Under the pieces are notes generated by a model. It made no database searches, was not told the DNA's origin, and saw nothing but the letters and a program-made list of their open reading frames with translations. This document shows, piece by piece, positions 53,621 through 64,000 of a stretch of 64,000 bases of DNA (the first letter of the stretch is position 1; each line of letters starts with the position of its first letter). The position numbers and the translations under genes are program-made. The stretch lies in assembly GCF_027887165.1 (NCBI RefSeq), contig NC_077235.1, positions 13,847,033 through 13,911,032 of the forward strand, written 5' to 3'. Source of the DNA: Monodelphis domestica (Eukaryota > Chordata > Mammalia > Didelphimorphia > Didelphidae).

Positions 53621-54660
53621 ATGAACACCCAAAGAAGTTTGTTGAATAATAAATAAATAGTATGATAGCAAAAGGAAATTCCAGAAATGGCTGTAGAAAT
53701 CAGGGCATATTCTTACTCTGCCTCCAGAAAAGTGTGTCAGGGATGGAGGAGAGTTACTAATACAGCGAGTGCTGGAGAAGGATTGCCAGGGAGGCAGTGA
53801 ATTCAAGGAGAAGCCTGGTTCCAGTGAAGGATAAGAGATGGAAAGAATGGGACATCTAGAGGTTCCAAATGAAGGAAAAGCCATTTATTATGGAAGCAGA
53901 ATTCCAGAAGGCATTGGGGAAGGTGTGGACAACATTGAAATAGGACATGAGTTGGATCAGGTTAAGTCGGGTAGGATTAAACAATGGAAATTGGTCATTG
54001 AGGATAATTTACCAGGTGCCCAATGATGCCCAATGATTGAAAAATATGGAAACAGGGAGAATAACAGATGATAGTTGGCTAGCTGTAGGAATAGTAATGG
54101 GCAGCAAATGAATTATAATGCTCATGGTCTTAAAGGGGTGTTGCTACCGTAGAAAGGCCAGAAGCACAGGGCCTTGGTTACTTTGTCCAGTGTAAAAGGG
54201 AAGTGAAGAGATATTGTCGGGCTCTCCTGTGGGCAGAAGGCTTTGGACTTGGCTTGTGTCCTGTATTGTCATTCCCTGGCTGGGAGTAGGAAAGAGTAGT
54301 CAGTATTAAAGATGGAACCAACCCTCCTCCTTCGGCCTTCCCCGCAAGTTAGTGACACAGGCTTCTCACTTTTAACAAGGTTGGACCTTAATTCTTTTTC
54401 CAAGCCAAGGTTTCCAATTTTGTCAGGCCTGTGTGCTACCAAAGGATCTGGATGAAAAGTAGAAGAGGTCAAATGTCTGTCAGTGTGGTCTAAACATACC
54501 TGGTTTAGGGCTTGGGTTTTTCTCTTTTCATTTTGGATACCTGCTATCGAATATATTGGTCATTGGTTTTTTGTGTGAATCTCTGTGTAATTCAGAGGTA
54601 GGCAGAGGGGAAAGGATTTGAACCATTATAGAGTAAAAGTCCCCAGACAAGAGAGAGAAC
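53621..54660. other. Unique non-coding sequence
   Basis: No gene recognised. Purine-rich stretches near 53740-54060 faintly resemble L2 antisense but I cannot support it. Confidence 0.4.
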
Positions 54661-54661
54661 A

Positions 54662-54815
54662 TAGGGCTGTCATGCAGGACAAGTCACCTGACCTCTCTGA
54701 ACCTGAGTTTTATCAGTACAAATTAGTAATCATTATAGCACCCACTTCTTGTGTTCATTGCAAGGACCATATGAAATTATTCATGTGAAATGTTTTCTTA
54801 ATCCTGAAGTTCTCA
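54662..54815 (+). mobile_element. MIR-like SINE, partial
   Basis: 'caggacaagtcacctgacct', 'ctctgaacctgagttttatc', 'attatagcacccacttcttg' and 'accatatgaaattattcatg'. Confidence 0.72.
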
Positions 54816-54968
54816 TAAACATGAATTCTTATTCCACTATTAATACATTATAATCTGATAAATGGGCTTTCAAGAGTAACTTGCAGTGGCCTTCTAAGAT
54901 TTCAGGTAAACTTTTATTTTCATTCAAAGGCTACATCCTGGGGCTGTTTTGGTTAGTCACCCAGATTT

Positions 54969-55000
54969 TCTGTCTGTCTGTCTGTTTCTCTGTCTCTCTC
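54969..55000. repeat. (TCTG)n/(TCTC)n microsatellite
   Basis: 'ctgtctgtctgtctgtttct' and 'ctgtctctctct', read directly. Confidence 0.9.
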
Positions 55001-55002
55001 TT

Positions 55003-55172
55003 ACTTTCTGTCTTAAAGTTTGTACTAAGTATTATTTCTAAGGCAGAAGAATGGTAACAATTAGGCAATGGGGGTGAAGTGACTTGCCCTGGACAACACA
55101 GCTAGCAATTGTCTAAGGTCAGATTTGAACCCCAGCTCCAGGCCTGACTCTACCCACTGAGCCTGGGTGAGG
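55003..55172 (-). mobile_element. Marsupial tRNA-derived SINE (type 2)
   Basis: 'ctgtcttaaagtttgtacta', 'ttctaaggcagaagaatggt', 'aattaggcaatgggggtgaa', 'gtgacttgccctggacaaca', 'gtcagatttgaaccccagct' and 'ctctacccactgagcctggg'. Confidence 0.92.
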
Positions 55173-56025
55173 TAACATCTTTCCATGTCTAAAATCCAGA
55201 CATCTCAATCTAAAATGAGTCATCATCAATGAAAAAGACAAATCCAAACTCTGGCCTTTAGGGCTGGGATAGAATGTAGTGCAATGGCCAAGAATTGGTG
55301 ACATATTGTAGAAAGCTAAATGGAGTGACATAGCGGCAACATACATGGAAGTGAGGCCCAGTAGGGGGGCGTCTTTCCCTTGCATGTTGCTAAAATTGTC
55401 TCCATGCATTTTTCATGTTATGGGCATGCCTCCAGGTGTGCCCACATCAGGCTAAGGGGATGATGCGGGTCAGCTCTGTTTTATACTTTGACTTCATGGT
55501 GAGCAATGAATCTGTCAGCTTTGATACTTATTGTTCAGACACCCTGATCTCATGTGAGAAGCAAAGGCTTTCAAGAACTGTATTGTAAAAAAAGAGACAG
55601 AGATATTTATTCATGAATGTAATCCCTGGCATAAAGAATTAGGTCTTCCTAGGAAGAGCAGACCATGGTGTTCTTGCATCCACCCCAACCTACCTATTTC
55701 CAGTTTCGGTTGTTCCTTGGCCTTTTGAGCTTGGGCAGCTGTTACTGCAGTCACTTCAGCTCTCATCTCCCAGCATGGTGGTTATGGACAAGGCTGCTGA
55801 CCTTAGGAAAGCGACTTCTATCCTCACTGCCATGTCCTGTGCTTCTTCCTTGCATTCTAAGGTATCTAGATATACAGCACTTCCCCTCTTTATGTTCCTG
55901 TGCCCAGGACCACCTCAATACCAGGCCCTGATTGGTGCCAGCAAGAGAGCACCTTAGCCCTTTCCCCAGCCCCTGCCCTAATCATTAGAAACTATAATGT
56001 CTACAGACATGGCGCAGCTCTCACA
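55173..56025. other. Unique non-coding sequence
   Basis: No gene recognised. Frames at 55119-55409, 55665-55931 and 55775-55957 overlap repeats or each other and have no domain. Confidence 0.45.
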
Positions 56026-56029
56026 TCTG

Positions 56030-56185
56030 TTCCCTTTTCTGTAGTCACATTGCTACTCCCTTAGTTCAGGCCCTCATCCCCTCTCCCCAGGCCTATTGCC
56101 ATAGTCTCCTAATTGGTCTCCCTGTTTCAAATCTCGCCCTTTTCTGATCTGCCTAGGAGCAAAGCCTCTATCTCTCTGACCTAGT
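56030..56185 (+). mobile_element. L2 LINE internal fragment
   Basis: 'agttcaggccctcatcccct', 'cctattgccatagtctccta' and 'attggtctccctgtttcaaa', then 'ctgatctgcc', match the sense L2 region that lies upstream of its 3' end. Confidence 0.75.
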
Positions 56186-57385
56186 TATAGCATTGTCCAG
56201 TGCTGAGGTAACCTTGAAGTACACATACAATTTGGATTGTGAGGAGAAGATCCCTTGGGTGTTAACAGCACCCAGAACAGTATCTCAGATTACACTTAAA
56301 AGCACCAGTTGATTCTACCATTTGGGGATGGGGACCTCTTCAGGGTTAACTCTCATAGGTGTCCTAGTTAGACCAGCTGGCAATCCAGATAAGTGACTCA
56401 GCTCCATCTCCAGGACTCGGTGCTATAATAATTACGGCAAAAAAAAATACGACAGCATCACCACCAGCAGCCCCCCGAAAAAAACTGCATGGGGCCTTGG
56501 CCAGTAGGAAAAACTTTCTGGTTTGCCCTGCTGGGAGCTAATGTTTCTCAAACCCATGGCCAAACAGGAGTGAGGTGAAGGAAGACATTTCAAGTAGCAG
56601 TAACAGACTGGATTGACAGCATAATGAAAAGCATTTAAATGGACGTACTCCCCTACTATTACTGAGGGAAATCTTAACTAAAAGAGAGTCCTTCAATGCT
56701 AGCTTTTAAATGTCAGGTTCTTTTGACCATTTTATTGCCAGGAGCCTGATTAAGTTGGAATTACTTTTAATTTTCTCTGGAAGTGCACAAGGTGATAATT
56801 AGAGTGATGTGCAGCTTGGCAGGTTTACTTCATGTGGAGGAGAGCAATGGAATTTCTGGTACCTGCTGTTCAGTAGGAGTCTCTAAACTGAAAATTTTAC
56901 AAACTTTTCCATATTCAAAATTTTGTAAAAAAAAAACCCTAACATGGGACACATAATTAGCCCAGAACCCTAGATAACATGAGGTTGACCACTGGCTTTG
57001 ACTTTGGATTGGGCTATGTGGGGAATTTTAAAATTTCCATTTTGAAATTCTTTGTGTATGAATGAATGTGTTCCATGGGTTAACCTAATGCTTTTCATTA
57101 TGGCTATTTCTAATTTTCACATATGGGTATAGATGACTTCAAAGATGCTTGTGGTGATATTTTATCCATGTGTATAAGTGGAGAAGACTAGCAAGGAGGG
57201 TCCTTACAGGAAGAGAATTTTGAGGATATACAAATTAGGCAGTTCTGTGTGATTTGAGGAGTAGCAAAAGGTCTTCCCTCGACCACGTGTCTTAAGTGGC
57301 CTCCTAATATAGTACTTAAAGTCTTGTTTGGACATTGGCTTCAGATACTGTTAAGATGCAAGGTCCCCTGAGAGGGTGAACCCTA
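56186..57385. other. Unique sequence; possible conserved non-coding segment at 56580-56900
   Basis: No repeat recognised across 1.2 kb. The 56580-56900 part is AT-rich, non-repetitive, with several TAATT/ATTA-type cores ('gataattagagtg', 'gattaagttgg', 'cttttaattttc'), as seen in developmental enhancers. This is suggestive only. Confidence 0.35.
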
Positions 57386-57387
57386 TC

Positions 57388-57735
57388 CCAGAATCCTGGA
57401 CTCTCGGCACTCGAAGGCATTTCAGAGGCCATTCTAGGCCTGCCCGTCATCATTTCCCACAAATGGTATGTAGCCTCTGCCAGAAGATTTCATTGAGGGC
57501 TGAGAACCTACTACTTCCCAAGGCCACCATCCCTTCCATTTATGGACAGTACTAGTTGTTAGGAAGTTTTTCCCTTATTGGGAACCTAAATGTGTCTCTT
57601 CCTAGCTTCCACCTATTGCTCTAATTTCTGCTCTCTGGGGCCAAGCAAGGGCCTTTGTCAAACAGTTCATATCATCCTGCCTTATCTACGGAAGACTTCA
57701 TTGTTTTTGTCCACTCGCTGTCATTTGGACATTCC
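57388..57735 (-). mobile_element. CR1/L3-like LINE 3' region
   Basis: 'ccagaatcctggactctcgg', 'ggcatttcagaggccattct', 'gagaacctactacttcccaa', 'ctagttgttaggaagttttt', 'cccttattgggaacctaaat', 'cttccacctattgctctaat' and 'ttctgctctctggggccaag' are the antisense of a CR1-like 3' region. About 350 bp, the most complete such copy apart from 59540-60060. Confidence 0.8.
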
Positions 57736-58888
57736 TATCTTATATATCAGGATAGACCAGAATTTGATGCAATCTGGGCATATGAAGATTGCCATAGACT
57801 ATAAAGACCATTTCCCGAAGTATTTCTTTTAAGACTTGGTAAATCACCTCTGCTTTAGTGTGGCTTAATTTATCAGAACTTTTTCATCAAGAAAACAAGA
57901 GAACAAATTGTTTTGTGATAGAAGGAAAGACAGATCTCTAGCACAGGCCTATTGCCTGGAGAAGGCAAGGCTGTTTGAGGGATCCTGAGCAACCATAGCA
58001 TAATGTTTGGGTACGAGGTGTGAAGGAGAATAGGGATCCTGGAAAGGCAGGAAGCAAAATGCCTCAGCTCTCCTTTCACATTCACCACAGCTGCGTTTGA
58101 GACTTGGCCTGAGTCTAGTCATTATTAAGGAGCTAGTTTATGCCTATTTGTTGTCTTTGATTCTATTTCTTTATATGTATTCTCTGTTCCCATATTTGAT
58201 TTTTTTAAGTTTTGGAGGAAGGATGAACAAATCATGTGGAATTTCCCCATGAAAACTAAAGACTCTTCCTTTAGGAAATGGATTCCCCAAATGTGATCAG
58301 TTATATCCTGATGAAGGAGCAGCATGGTGCTTTCTATTTTTTAATGTAGGCTACTGTATTTTAAAAAAGGCCCTTTTCAAACTGTTCAGATTCTTTTGCT
58401 TTATCTGCAAGGGGATGTACATAATTATGGATGTCTCGTTCTAGCTAAGACATATTAGAGAAGAGATTCAGGTTCAGTAATGAGCCCTTAATAGCTGAAG
58501 TATTAATCCTACTGTTCGAACTTGCTCTTGTGAATTCAATGGCAGAGATACAAGAAAAGGATCATGTTTGGGTTTGTGAGATGGACAAATGGAGGAGCTT
58601 GTGCTTGGGCAGAGGGTTGGTTTGTTTGTTTTTTTTCATTTCGAGACTTTGCTGATCCCCACTGTGCTTAGCACAAGTCATTTTCATTTGATTTCATTTC
58701 TTGACACTGCAGCAAATAAAGCGAGGGTTGAGTTTTGTATGTGGATGGGACTCTTAGAAGAATTCATGTTTGACAAACCCTGCAATTTTTTTTGATCATC
58801 TATATGCCATACACAGTAGTGTTACATTGGCACATGACAATTCTATCTCTCTAGATGCATCAGAATTGGAAAAATTGAAAAGCTTATA
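57736..58888. other. Unique non-coding sequence
   Basis: About 1.15 kb with no recognised gene or repeat. Confidence 0.5.
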
Positions 58889-58891
58889 GAA

Positions 58892-59140
58892 ACCCAGTGT
58901 GCTATAATAGATAGAACTCTGGACTTAAGAGTTAGGAATACCTGAGTTTAAAGCTGCCCCAGACACTTAATAGTTTACGATCTTGGGAGAGTCGGTTCAT
59001 CTGTCTCAGACTCACTCAGTTTCCTTTTCTGTAAAATGGGAGTAACCATAACACTGAATCCACAGTGTCTTTGTATGTATATACAACATATGTAAAGCCT
59101 TTGGCAACATCAAAATGCTACAGAAATGATATCTTTATTA
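58892..59140 (+). mobile_element. Marsupial CORE/MIR-like SINE
   Basis: 'cccagtgtgctataatagat', 'agaactctggacttaagagt', 'gagtttaaagctgccccaga', 'tttccttttctgtaaaatgg', 'catatgtaaagcctttggca' and 'caaaatgctacagaaatgat'. Confidence 0.85.
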
Positions 59141-59234
59141 TTTCCATGAAGCCTACTAAGTCACATATAGAAATAAATAGAAAATTGATGCTTTACAAGA
59201 TTAATAAACAGGGAAACTAGCACAACTCTTTTTA

Positions 59235-59402
59235 AAAACATTTTTTTATTTTTCCCCATTACACGTGAAAACAATTTTACATTCGTTTTTAAAGAATTTT
59301 GAATTCTAAATTCTCCCCCTTCTTCTGATCCTTTTCCCCCTCCCTTTTCCTCTCCCCTCCCCACAATTATGACAAGCAATCTGATGCAGATTTTACATAG
59401 CT
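59235..59402 (-). mobile_element. L1-type LINE 3'-end repeat
   Basis: 'tatttttccccattacacgt', 'gaaaacaattttacattcgt', 'aattttgaattctaaattct', a C/T-rich tract and 'gacaagcaatctgatgcaga'. Same family as 6765-6950. Confidence 0.6.
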
Positions 59403-59539
59403 CTTTTTGAATAGCTCTTAATGAGGAAGTTTTTTAGTACTGATCTTTGTTCCAAGAACAGAGTATAGAACTTGTGAATTTTTGTTTAATGGCAGCAAAG
59501 TACAACATAATTTATTAGGCATGGCAACAGAACAGAAAG

Positions 59540-60060
59540 AATCACACAGAATTACAGAGCTGGAATGGACTTCAGCAACTATTTAGTCCAACCATGCATG
59601 AAGAGATTTCCTTCTACAACAACCTCACAAGTGCTTATTCATTCTCTGGTTGAAGACCTTCTTCAATGAGGAGGAGCACTAATATATTTAGAGCTGGAAG
59701 AGCCTTTAGAAGCCATCTTGTCCTGTACCCTCATTATACAGATGAGAACACTGAGGTTAAGAAGGTGAAGTGACTTATCTATGGTTACAGAAGCAGGAGT
59801 GGAAACCACAGTTTCTTGGCTCCAAGTCCAGACTGTTACCCACTGTTGGCCTGAGTCAGCTCATTCTTCTTTTGCATAGTTCTGATTATTGGGAAGTTTG
59901 CCCTAACATGAAGTCTCAATTTGTTGCTTTCTGGCTTCCACCCATGGCTCTTGTTCTGCCTTCTGGGGATACATATAATAAGTCTAATTTCTCTTCCACC
60001 AGACAGCCCTTCAAATACTTGTGTAGAGTGCTCGTTGATTGAGTCATCAATCAATCATTC
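59540..60060 (-). mobile_element. CR1/L3-like LINE 3' region, interrupted
   Basis: Left part: 'attacagagctggaatggac', 'ttcagcaactatttagtcca' and 'ctacaacaacctcacaagtg'. Right part, after a MIR-like insert: 'attgggaagtttgccctaac', 'atgaagtctcaatttgttgc', 'cttccacccatggctcttgt', 'tctgccttctggggatacat' and 'cagcccttcaaatacttgtg'. Together they give the expected antisense order. Confidence 0.8.
59690..59850 (-). mobile_element. MIR-like SINE/old repeat nested in the CR1-like copy
   Basis: 'tttagagctggaagagcctt', 'tagaagccatcttgtcctgt', 'cattatacagatgagaacac', 'tgaggttaagaaggtgaagt', 'gacttatctatggttacaga' and 'ggctccaagtccagactgtt'. Confidence 0.7.
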
Positions 60061-60185
60061 CACCCTACTTAAAGTAACAAATAAGATACCCTAGCCCAGA
60101 TACTTTTATCAGGTGAGAACATCTCTAGTGAATCAATCAATTAATCAATCAAAAAAAAGCATTAAACTAATGTACCCCCTGTAGA
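60061..60185. repeat. (AATC)n-rich stretch
   Basis: 'gaatcaatcaattaatcaat' with 'caaaaaaaagcatt' near 60130-60163, plus a shorter 'catcaatcaatcatt' near 60046. It may be the start of an L2 antisense copy ('atcaatcaataaagcatttatt'). Confidence 0.55.
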
Positions 60186-61130
60186 TTGTCTATAAAATAG
60201 AAAGCCAGTTCAGATTTCAATATTCCAGGGGTAAAGTGGGAGAGATCAGTTCCAGCCAAGACCCGGAAGGAACCACTTGGGTCAGGGTGGGAAAAATAGG
60301 TAAATGTTTGGCCATCTATCCCCCTTGATCAGCAGAGGACTTCGTGATCGCCAAAAGTTCAGAGAACTTGGACTTCTCATCAGCATCCTAGCAAATGCTT
60401 GGAACAGCTCATAGCTGTATCTACTCTGGGAACAGGGGACAAGCTAGATATATTCAGGAAAGGCAGCTTCATGACCTTACAAGGAATCCAGCAAAAAGCT
60501 ATACCCAATAACACCTAAGGGGGAGCTCCAAGAGAGCCCCAAGGAGGGGAGAAAAGGGCTTCCAGGAGCTGTGAGTTACCCACCCTTTTGCCATATGTGC
60601 TCTCAAGTTCTCATGACCCCACTTACTTTTGGTTTTTGTGTACACGTGAGAGAATGTGCCTCTGGTCTGAGGGAAATGCATTTGTGCTGTCTGCACTGCC
60701 TGTTTCTAAAGCTAATCAAATCTGCTAATGGAGGTTGGAGGAGTTGGGGCAAGAAGCACATATACTGTGCTTGTGAGCCATAACATTAGGAAAAAAAGCA
60801 AGAACCCTTTTGGGTTACCCTTACGACTCTCTGGGGAAAAGAAATAGCTCAACTTTGAGGAAGCAACTTGTCAGTAAAAATGAGACTTGAGAGCGTAAAC
60901 CCCAGAACCCTTACTTCTCTTGGATCTAGCTCTCATGTTCCCCAACTAAGGCTTTTCTTCTCCAGGTTAAATGCTCCTACTTCCTTCCCCAAATTTTTGT
61001 ATGGTGTTAGCTCAAGGCCGTTTACCACATAAATTGATCTACCTTATTGGAAGGGATAAGGGTTGAACTTGTGATTTCATTGGTTCTTTGTGTTGGGTCA
61101 ACTCCTTCAACCAGTGTAGGTCAGCATTTT
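60186..61130. other. Unique non-coding sequence
   Basis: About 0.95 kb, no gene or repeat recognised. Confidence 0.5.
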
Positions 61131-61132
61131 CT

Positions 61133-61258
61133 TGGAGCTGTCTAGGGTACTGAAAAGTAAAGTGGCTTGCCTAAGGTCACATGACCAATTGCACCCAGCT
61201 CTTCTGGTCTTTAAAAGTTAGCTCTCTATCCACTATGCCGGAGTGCCTCTCCAGCTTC
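61133..61258 (-). mobile_element. MIR-like SINE, partial
   Basis: 'gtaaagtggcttgcctaagg' and 'tcacatgaccaattgcaccc', then 'ctctatccactatgccgg' and 'agtgcctc', in antisense order. Confidence 0.75.
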
Positions 61259-61382
61259 TCATTGTCATTCTTCAAATATAGCCACCATTAGCTAAAAACA
61301 GTTTTCCACCTGTGATCCAGTCCTGGAAGGACTGCCCCTCCCAAGGGTCAAGATTTTATTAAGCTTGCTATCTACAACACCC

Positions 61383-61572
61383 TGGGGCAGTCAGGTACCA
61401 CAGTGGAGAAAGCACCAGGACTGGAGAGGTCCTGGGTTCAAATGTGGCCATATACACTTCTAATTATGTGACCTAGGACAAGTCACCCCTATTGCCTAGC
61501 CGTTACCACTCTTCTCTTGGAAACTGCACTTACTATAGATTCTAAGACAGAAGGTAAGCCTTAAAAAAATCT
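61383..61572 (+). mobile_element. Marsupial tRNA-derived SINE (type 2), full length
   Basis: 'ggggcagtcaggtaccacag', 'tggagaaagcaccaggactg', 'gaggtcctgggttcaaatgt', 'gtgacctaggacaagtcacc', 'attgcctagccgttaccact', 'cttctcttggaaactgcact' and 'agattctaagacagaaggta'. A-rich end at about 61563-61569. Confidence 0.95.
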
Positions 61573-61584
61573 GCAATATCCCTT

Positions 61585-61862
61585 GCCTCTCTCATCTTGT
61601 AATTATACCACTGATTTTTTAATCCAAGGATAAGACTTTATATTTATTCTCACTGAATTTCATCGTAATAGATTTGGCCATGTTCTAAGGAGTCTTTCTG
61701 AATCCTCATTGTCAGTCAGCATGATAGCTAACCTTTCTAGCCATGACGCATCTGCAGATCTGATAAGCATGCCACCTATGCATTTATTCCAGTCATTGAT
61801 GAAAGTGTTCAATACCTCAAGCCTAAGTGCAGATCCCAGAAGCACTCCACATGAGAATTCTT
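61585..61862 (-). mobile_element. CR1/L3-like LINE fragment (reverse transcriptase part)
   Basis: A minus-strand frame (61845-61660) reads VLNTFINDWNKCIGGMLIRS, then ADASWL, which follows the CR1-like RT consensus '...LFNIFINDL...GI...L.KFADDTKL'. The catalytic FADD box reads SADA, so the copy is inactive. 'tggctagaaaggttagctatc' on the minus strand continues the match. Confidence 0.75.
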
Positions 61863-63114
61863 CCTTAATTTTTCTTTTTAATCAGTAGCTTTTGCTTTTT
61901 ATATCACCTTTGTTTTAAAATATATCCTTCCCCCCTCTTCCTCCGAGAGCTATCCTTATTTGAAAAAAAAGGAAGAAAAAGCAGTGCAACAAAACTATCT
62001 GACACATGTGGCTGATGGTATACAAGATGTTTCCCACCTGTAGTCCCTCAACTCTGTAAAATGAAAGGAAGGCGCATTTGCTCTTCTTTTTTCAAGGCCA
62101 ATGTGGATGGAGACCAGATTCTAAGAAGTCATTGTGCTCTGGCTATTTCATGACTCCAATTCTGAAATAGATATAACCATGATTTTTGTCCAGTTTCATC
62201 AGCGTGGCCTTTCTACACAGTAGCACAGTTGTAGGCACTGGATACCACTGTGTAGATGGATTCTTGCCTATTTGGTTCACTCCCCAAAATTATGGCTGGA
62301 ATTGTTTTGGAACCATTCTGATCTCTCACAGAAATGGAATTAAGAACCCCTCATCAATTGGTTGCCCTTTTTCCCTTCCCACAAGCTGAAAAGCATCATG
62401 ATATGGATACGTAGAATGTTTAAGCAAAGATAATTCCTAGTGGAAAATGCCTTTCTAGAAGACTGTGATGTTCTTAGAAAAAGACCAAGAGTCCAAGGGA
62501 TAATCAAAAGAATGCATTTCTGACAAACACATCACTAGAGAATGTGTATGCAGACATTAGCTGTTGGATCCTATATGACCAGATTTTAGGGAGAAGAAAA
62601 AGAATGGCAGAGATTTTGGACCGTTTCAAAATAAAAAAGGTACAGGAAGGGTACCATTGTCAGTATGGAGCTCTGAGCCTGAGCCTAGTCACAGACTCAT
62701 AACCCATTCAGATATTTCATCCTTGTTTTTATCAGGAAAAGTTGACAGGTAGATGCGAATGCAAACCTTTGACCCATCCTCAGCTGTCAAGGCAGAAAAG
62801 ATAATGAATTACCATAGGTTCTCTTCAGTTTGCAGGAGCTCAGTGTGAGCCTGCAAGCAGTGAAGTTGCTCCTTGTAGTTCTGGATTGCAATGGAGACAA
62901 TCGATAATTGGCCTGCTAAAAAGAAACAAACAGACCAAAACCTATACCCCAAACTTCATTATTGGCCATGCATGATAGGGAAGGGCTAACAGATGATAGG
63001 TGATTCCTCTGTTTTAAATGAATCTAGATATTATTTGACAAAAGTTGCATAATTACAAAAAGGGATTTTAAGAATGTTTGGGGGAATAAAACCACTATAG
63101 GGAATGAAAGCATT
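61863..63114. other. Unique non-coding sequence
   Basis: About 1.25 kb with no recognised gene or repeat. Confidence 0.5.
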
Positions 63115-63290
63115 TGATTGAATTTCACCAGGAGGTGATTTCTCTCCAGAGACTGGAATTTATCATTTGGAAGCTGATGAAGGAAGGTGCTTTCTTAAGA
63201 GTTTGTATTTTCCTTTCCATTTTAAATAACAAGTTACTCATAATAAAGGGAAAACGCTTAAGCTTTTCAGTACATGAAGATGTTTTAAAC
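63115..63290 (+). repeat. Paired element, copy 2 (about 175 bp)
   Basis: Direct-orientation counterpart of 51179-51355, reading IEFHQEVISLQRLEF in the same frame. The frame stays open for 98 codons (63114-63410), well past the similar region. No start context or domain supports a gene, but the pair itself is clear. Confidence 0.85.
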
Positions 63291-64000
63291 AAGAAGAGAG
63301 ACAAAAATTACCATTTACCCCTCTCCATACATCCTCCCTCCCCAAATCTCCTCACATTTACTTTAGCAAGGAATCCGAATTCATGTAGCACAAAAGTAAG
63401 CCTCCTTTAATAATCTTTCTGTAAATTTGGGGGCAAAGACATAAAAAGCAATGAAGTTAATGGGCTCTTTTTTTTTAACTTAACAAGCTTTCAATTTGAT
63501 TGTCAGTTGTGATACCAACTTTGTTAGATAAATGTTCTGTGCCTACAGGGAGAGGGGAGGCATATGTATATTTGGGAATGGGTTTCTAAAATGTTGGTAA
63601 TCTGCATGCGATTTCATATACATATGAATTTCATTTAGGACAAATGTGAAAACAGAGAAATAGCAGGGGGAAATCATGTTATGATCTCTCACAATTTTCC
63701 TTTTATCTGTTTCAAGGAATAGACATCCATGGAAAGTAGAGGAAACAGCAGTGGAGATTGGGGTTGGGAATACGGTGAAGACCGTAGGCATGCACAGAGT
63801 AGACCAAGCGTGCCAGCCACCATTGAATTGAGCACTCTCAATACTTAATGCTTACTCCAGGAATGTCTCCAGTTATTCCACCCATGCTTTATGCACACTT
63901 ATTATGGAGACCCTAATAAAACATGATTTAGGGCAGATCCATTGAGGGATATTTTATGATTATTATCTATTTAAGTGAGCCCAGATTCTTGGATCACTTA
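63291..64000. other. Unique non-coding sequence
   Basis: No recognised gene or repeat to the end of the window. The 82-codon minus-strand frame 63543-63791 has no domain. Confidence 0.5.

Noticed and set aside
53152..53649. Longest open frame in the window (165 codons, plus strand)
   Set aside because: It is antisense to the 5' part of a collapsed L1. The hydrophobic N-terminus comes from T-rich antisense sequence, not from a signal peptide.
55355..55380. CTCF-like site 'cccagtaggggggcgtc'
   Set aside because: It has one G too many for the core consensus, so spacing is off. It is too weak to call without binding data.
38630..56650. Shared word 'aatgaaaagcatttaa' at about 38634 and 56624
   Set aside because: Only about 16 AT-rich bases match with unrelated flanks. 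Chance in AT-rich DNA or shared short regulatory words cannot be separated.
61660..61845. 61-codon minus frame as a gene
   Set aside because: It is a CR1-like reverse transcriptase fragment with a destroyed FADD box.

Overview
This 64-kb window looks like AT-rich nuclear DNA from a marsupial. The evidence is its repeats. It holds many tRNA-derived SINEs of the two types typical of metatherian genomes: 'ggcagctaggtggctcagtgg...' heads with either an 'aaaccactcca...gccaagaaaacccc' tail or a 'ttgcctagcccttacc...cttggaac' tail. It also holds marsupial-type L1, old L2 and CR1/L3-like LINE fragments, MIR-like SINEs and two non-autonomous hAT elements. The species cannot be fixed from sequence alone. 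Family names are from memory, since no repeat library could be searched.

I found no convincing protein-coding gene, exon or structural RNA gene. Every open frame longer than about 90 codons either lies in or antisense to a transposon, or in sequence with no recognisable domain. The window is therefore intergenic or deep intronic. All nine recognised L1 pieces lie on the minus strand, which would fit a plus-strand transcription unit spanning the window; this is inference only.

Layout: 0-11 kb is mostly unique sequence with a few old SINE, LINE and MIR relics. 11.3-13.3 kb is a GC-rich, CpG-bearing block. It contains a diverged tandem duplication (unit about 600 bp) followed by a promoter-like segment with a GC box and an inverted CCAAT box. 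14.07-15.84 kb is a SINE split by a 1.5-kb L1 5' fragment with a target-site duplication. 16.3 and 25.0-25.5 kb hold the hAT elements, the first with a perfect 8-bp target duplication. 17-26 kb is rich in L2 and SINEs. 29-42 kb is a dense SINE/LINE zone, including a 1.3-kb antisense L1 ORF2 piece (39.15-40.48 kb). 43-47 kb is mixed L2 and unique sequence. 47.5-48.1 kb is an 80-bp-period minisatellite with palindromic E-box and nuclear-receptor-like motifs, followed by a partly duplicated, AT-expanded segment. 49-53.6 kb is L1 and L2 debris, including a collapsed L1. 54-64 kb is mostly unique sequence with CR1-like, SINE and L2 relics.

The best candidates for something undescribed are the 47.5-kb E-box array, a roughly 180-bp element present as two diverged copies at 51.2 and 63.1 kb, a 58-bp module repeated at 30.5 and 34.8 kb, and the duplicated promoter-like block at 11.7-12.8 kb.
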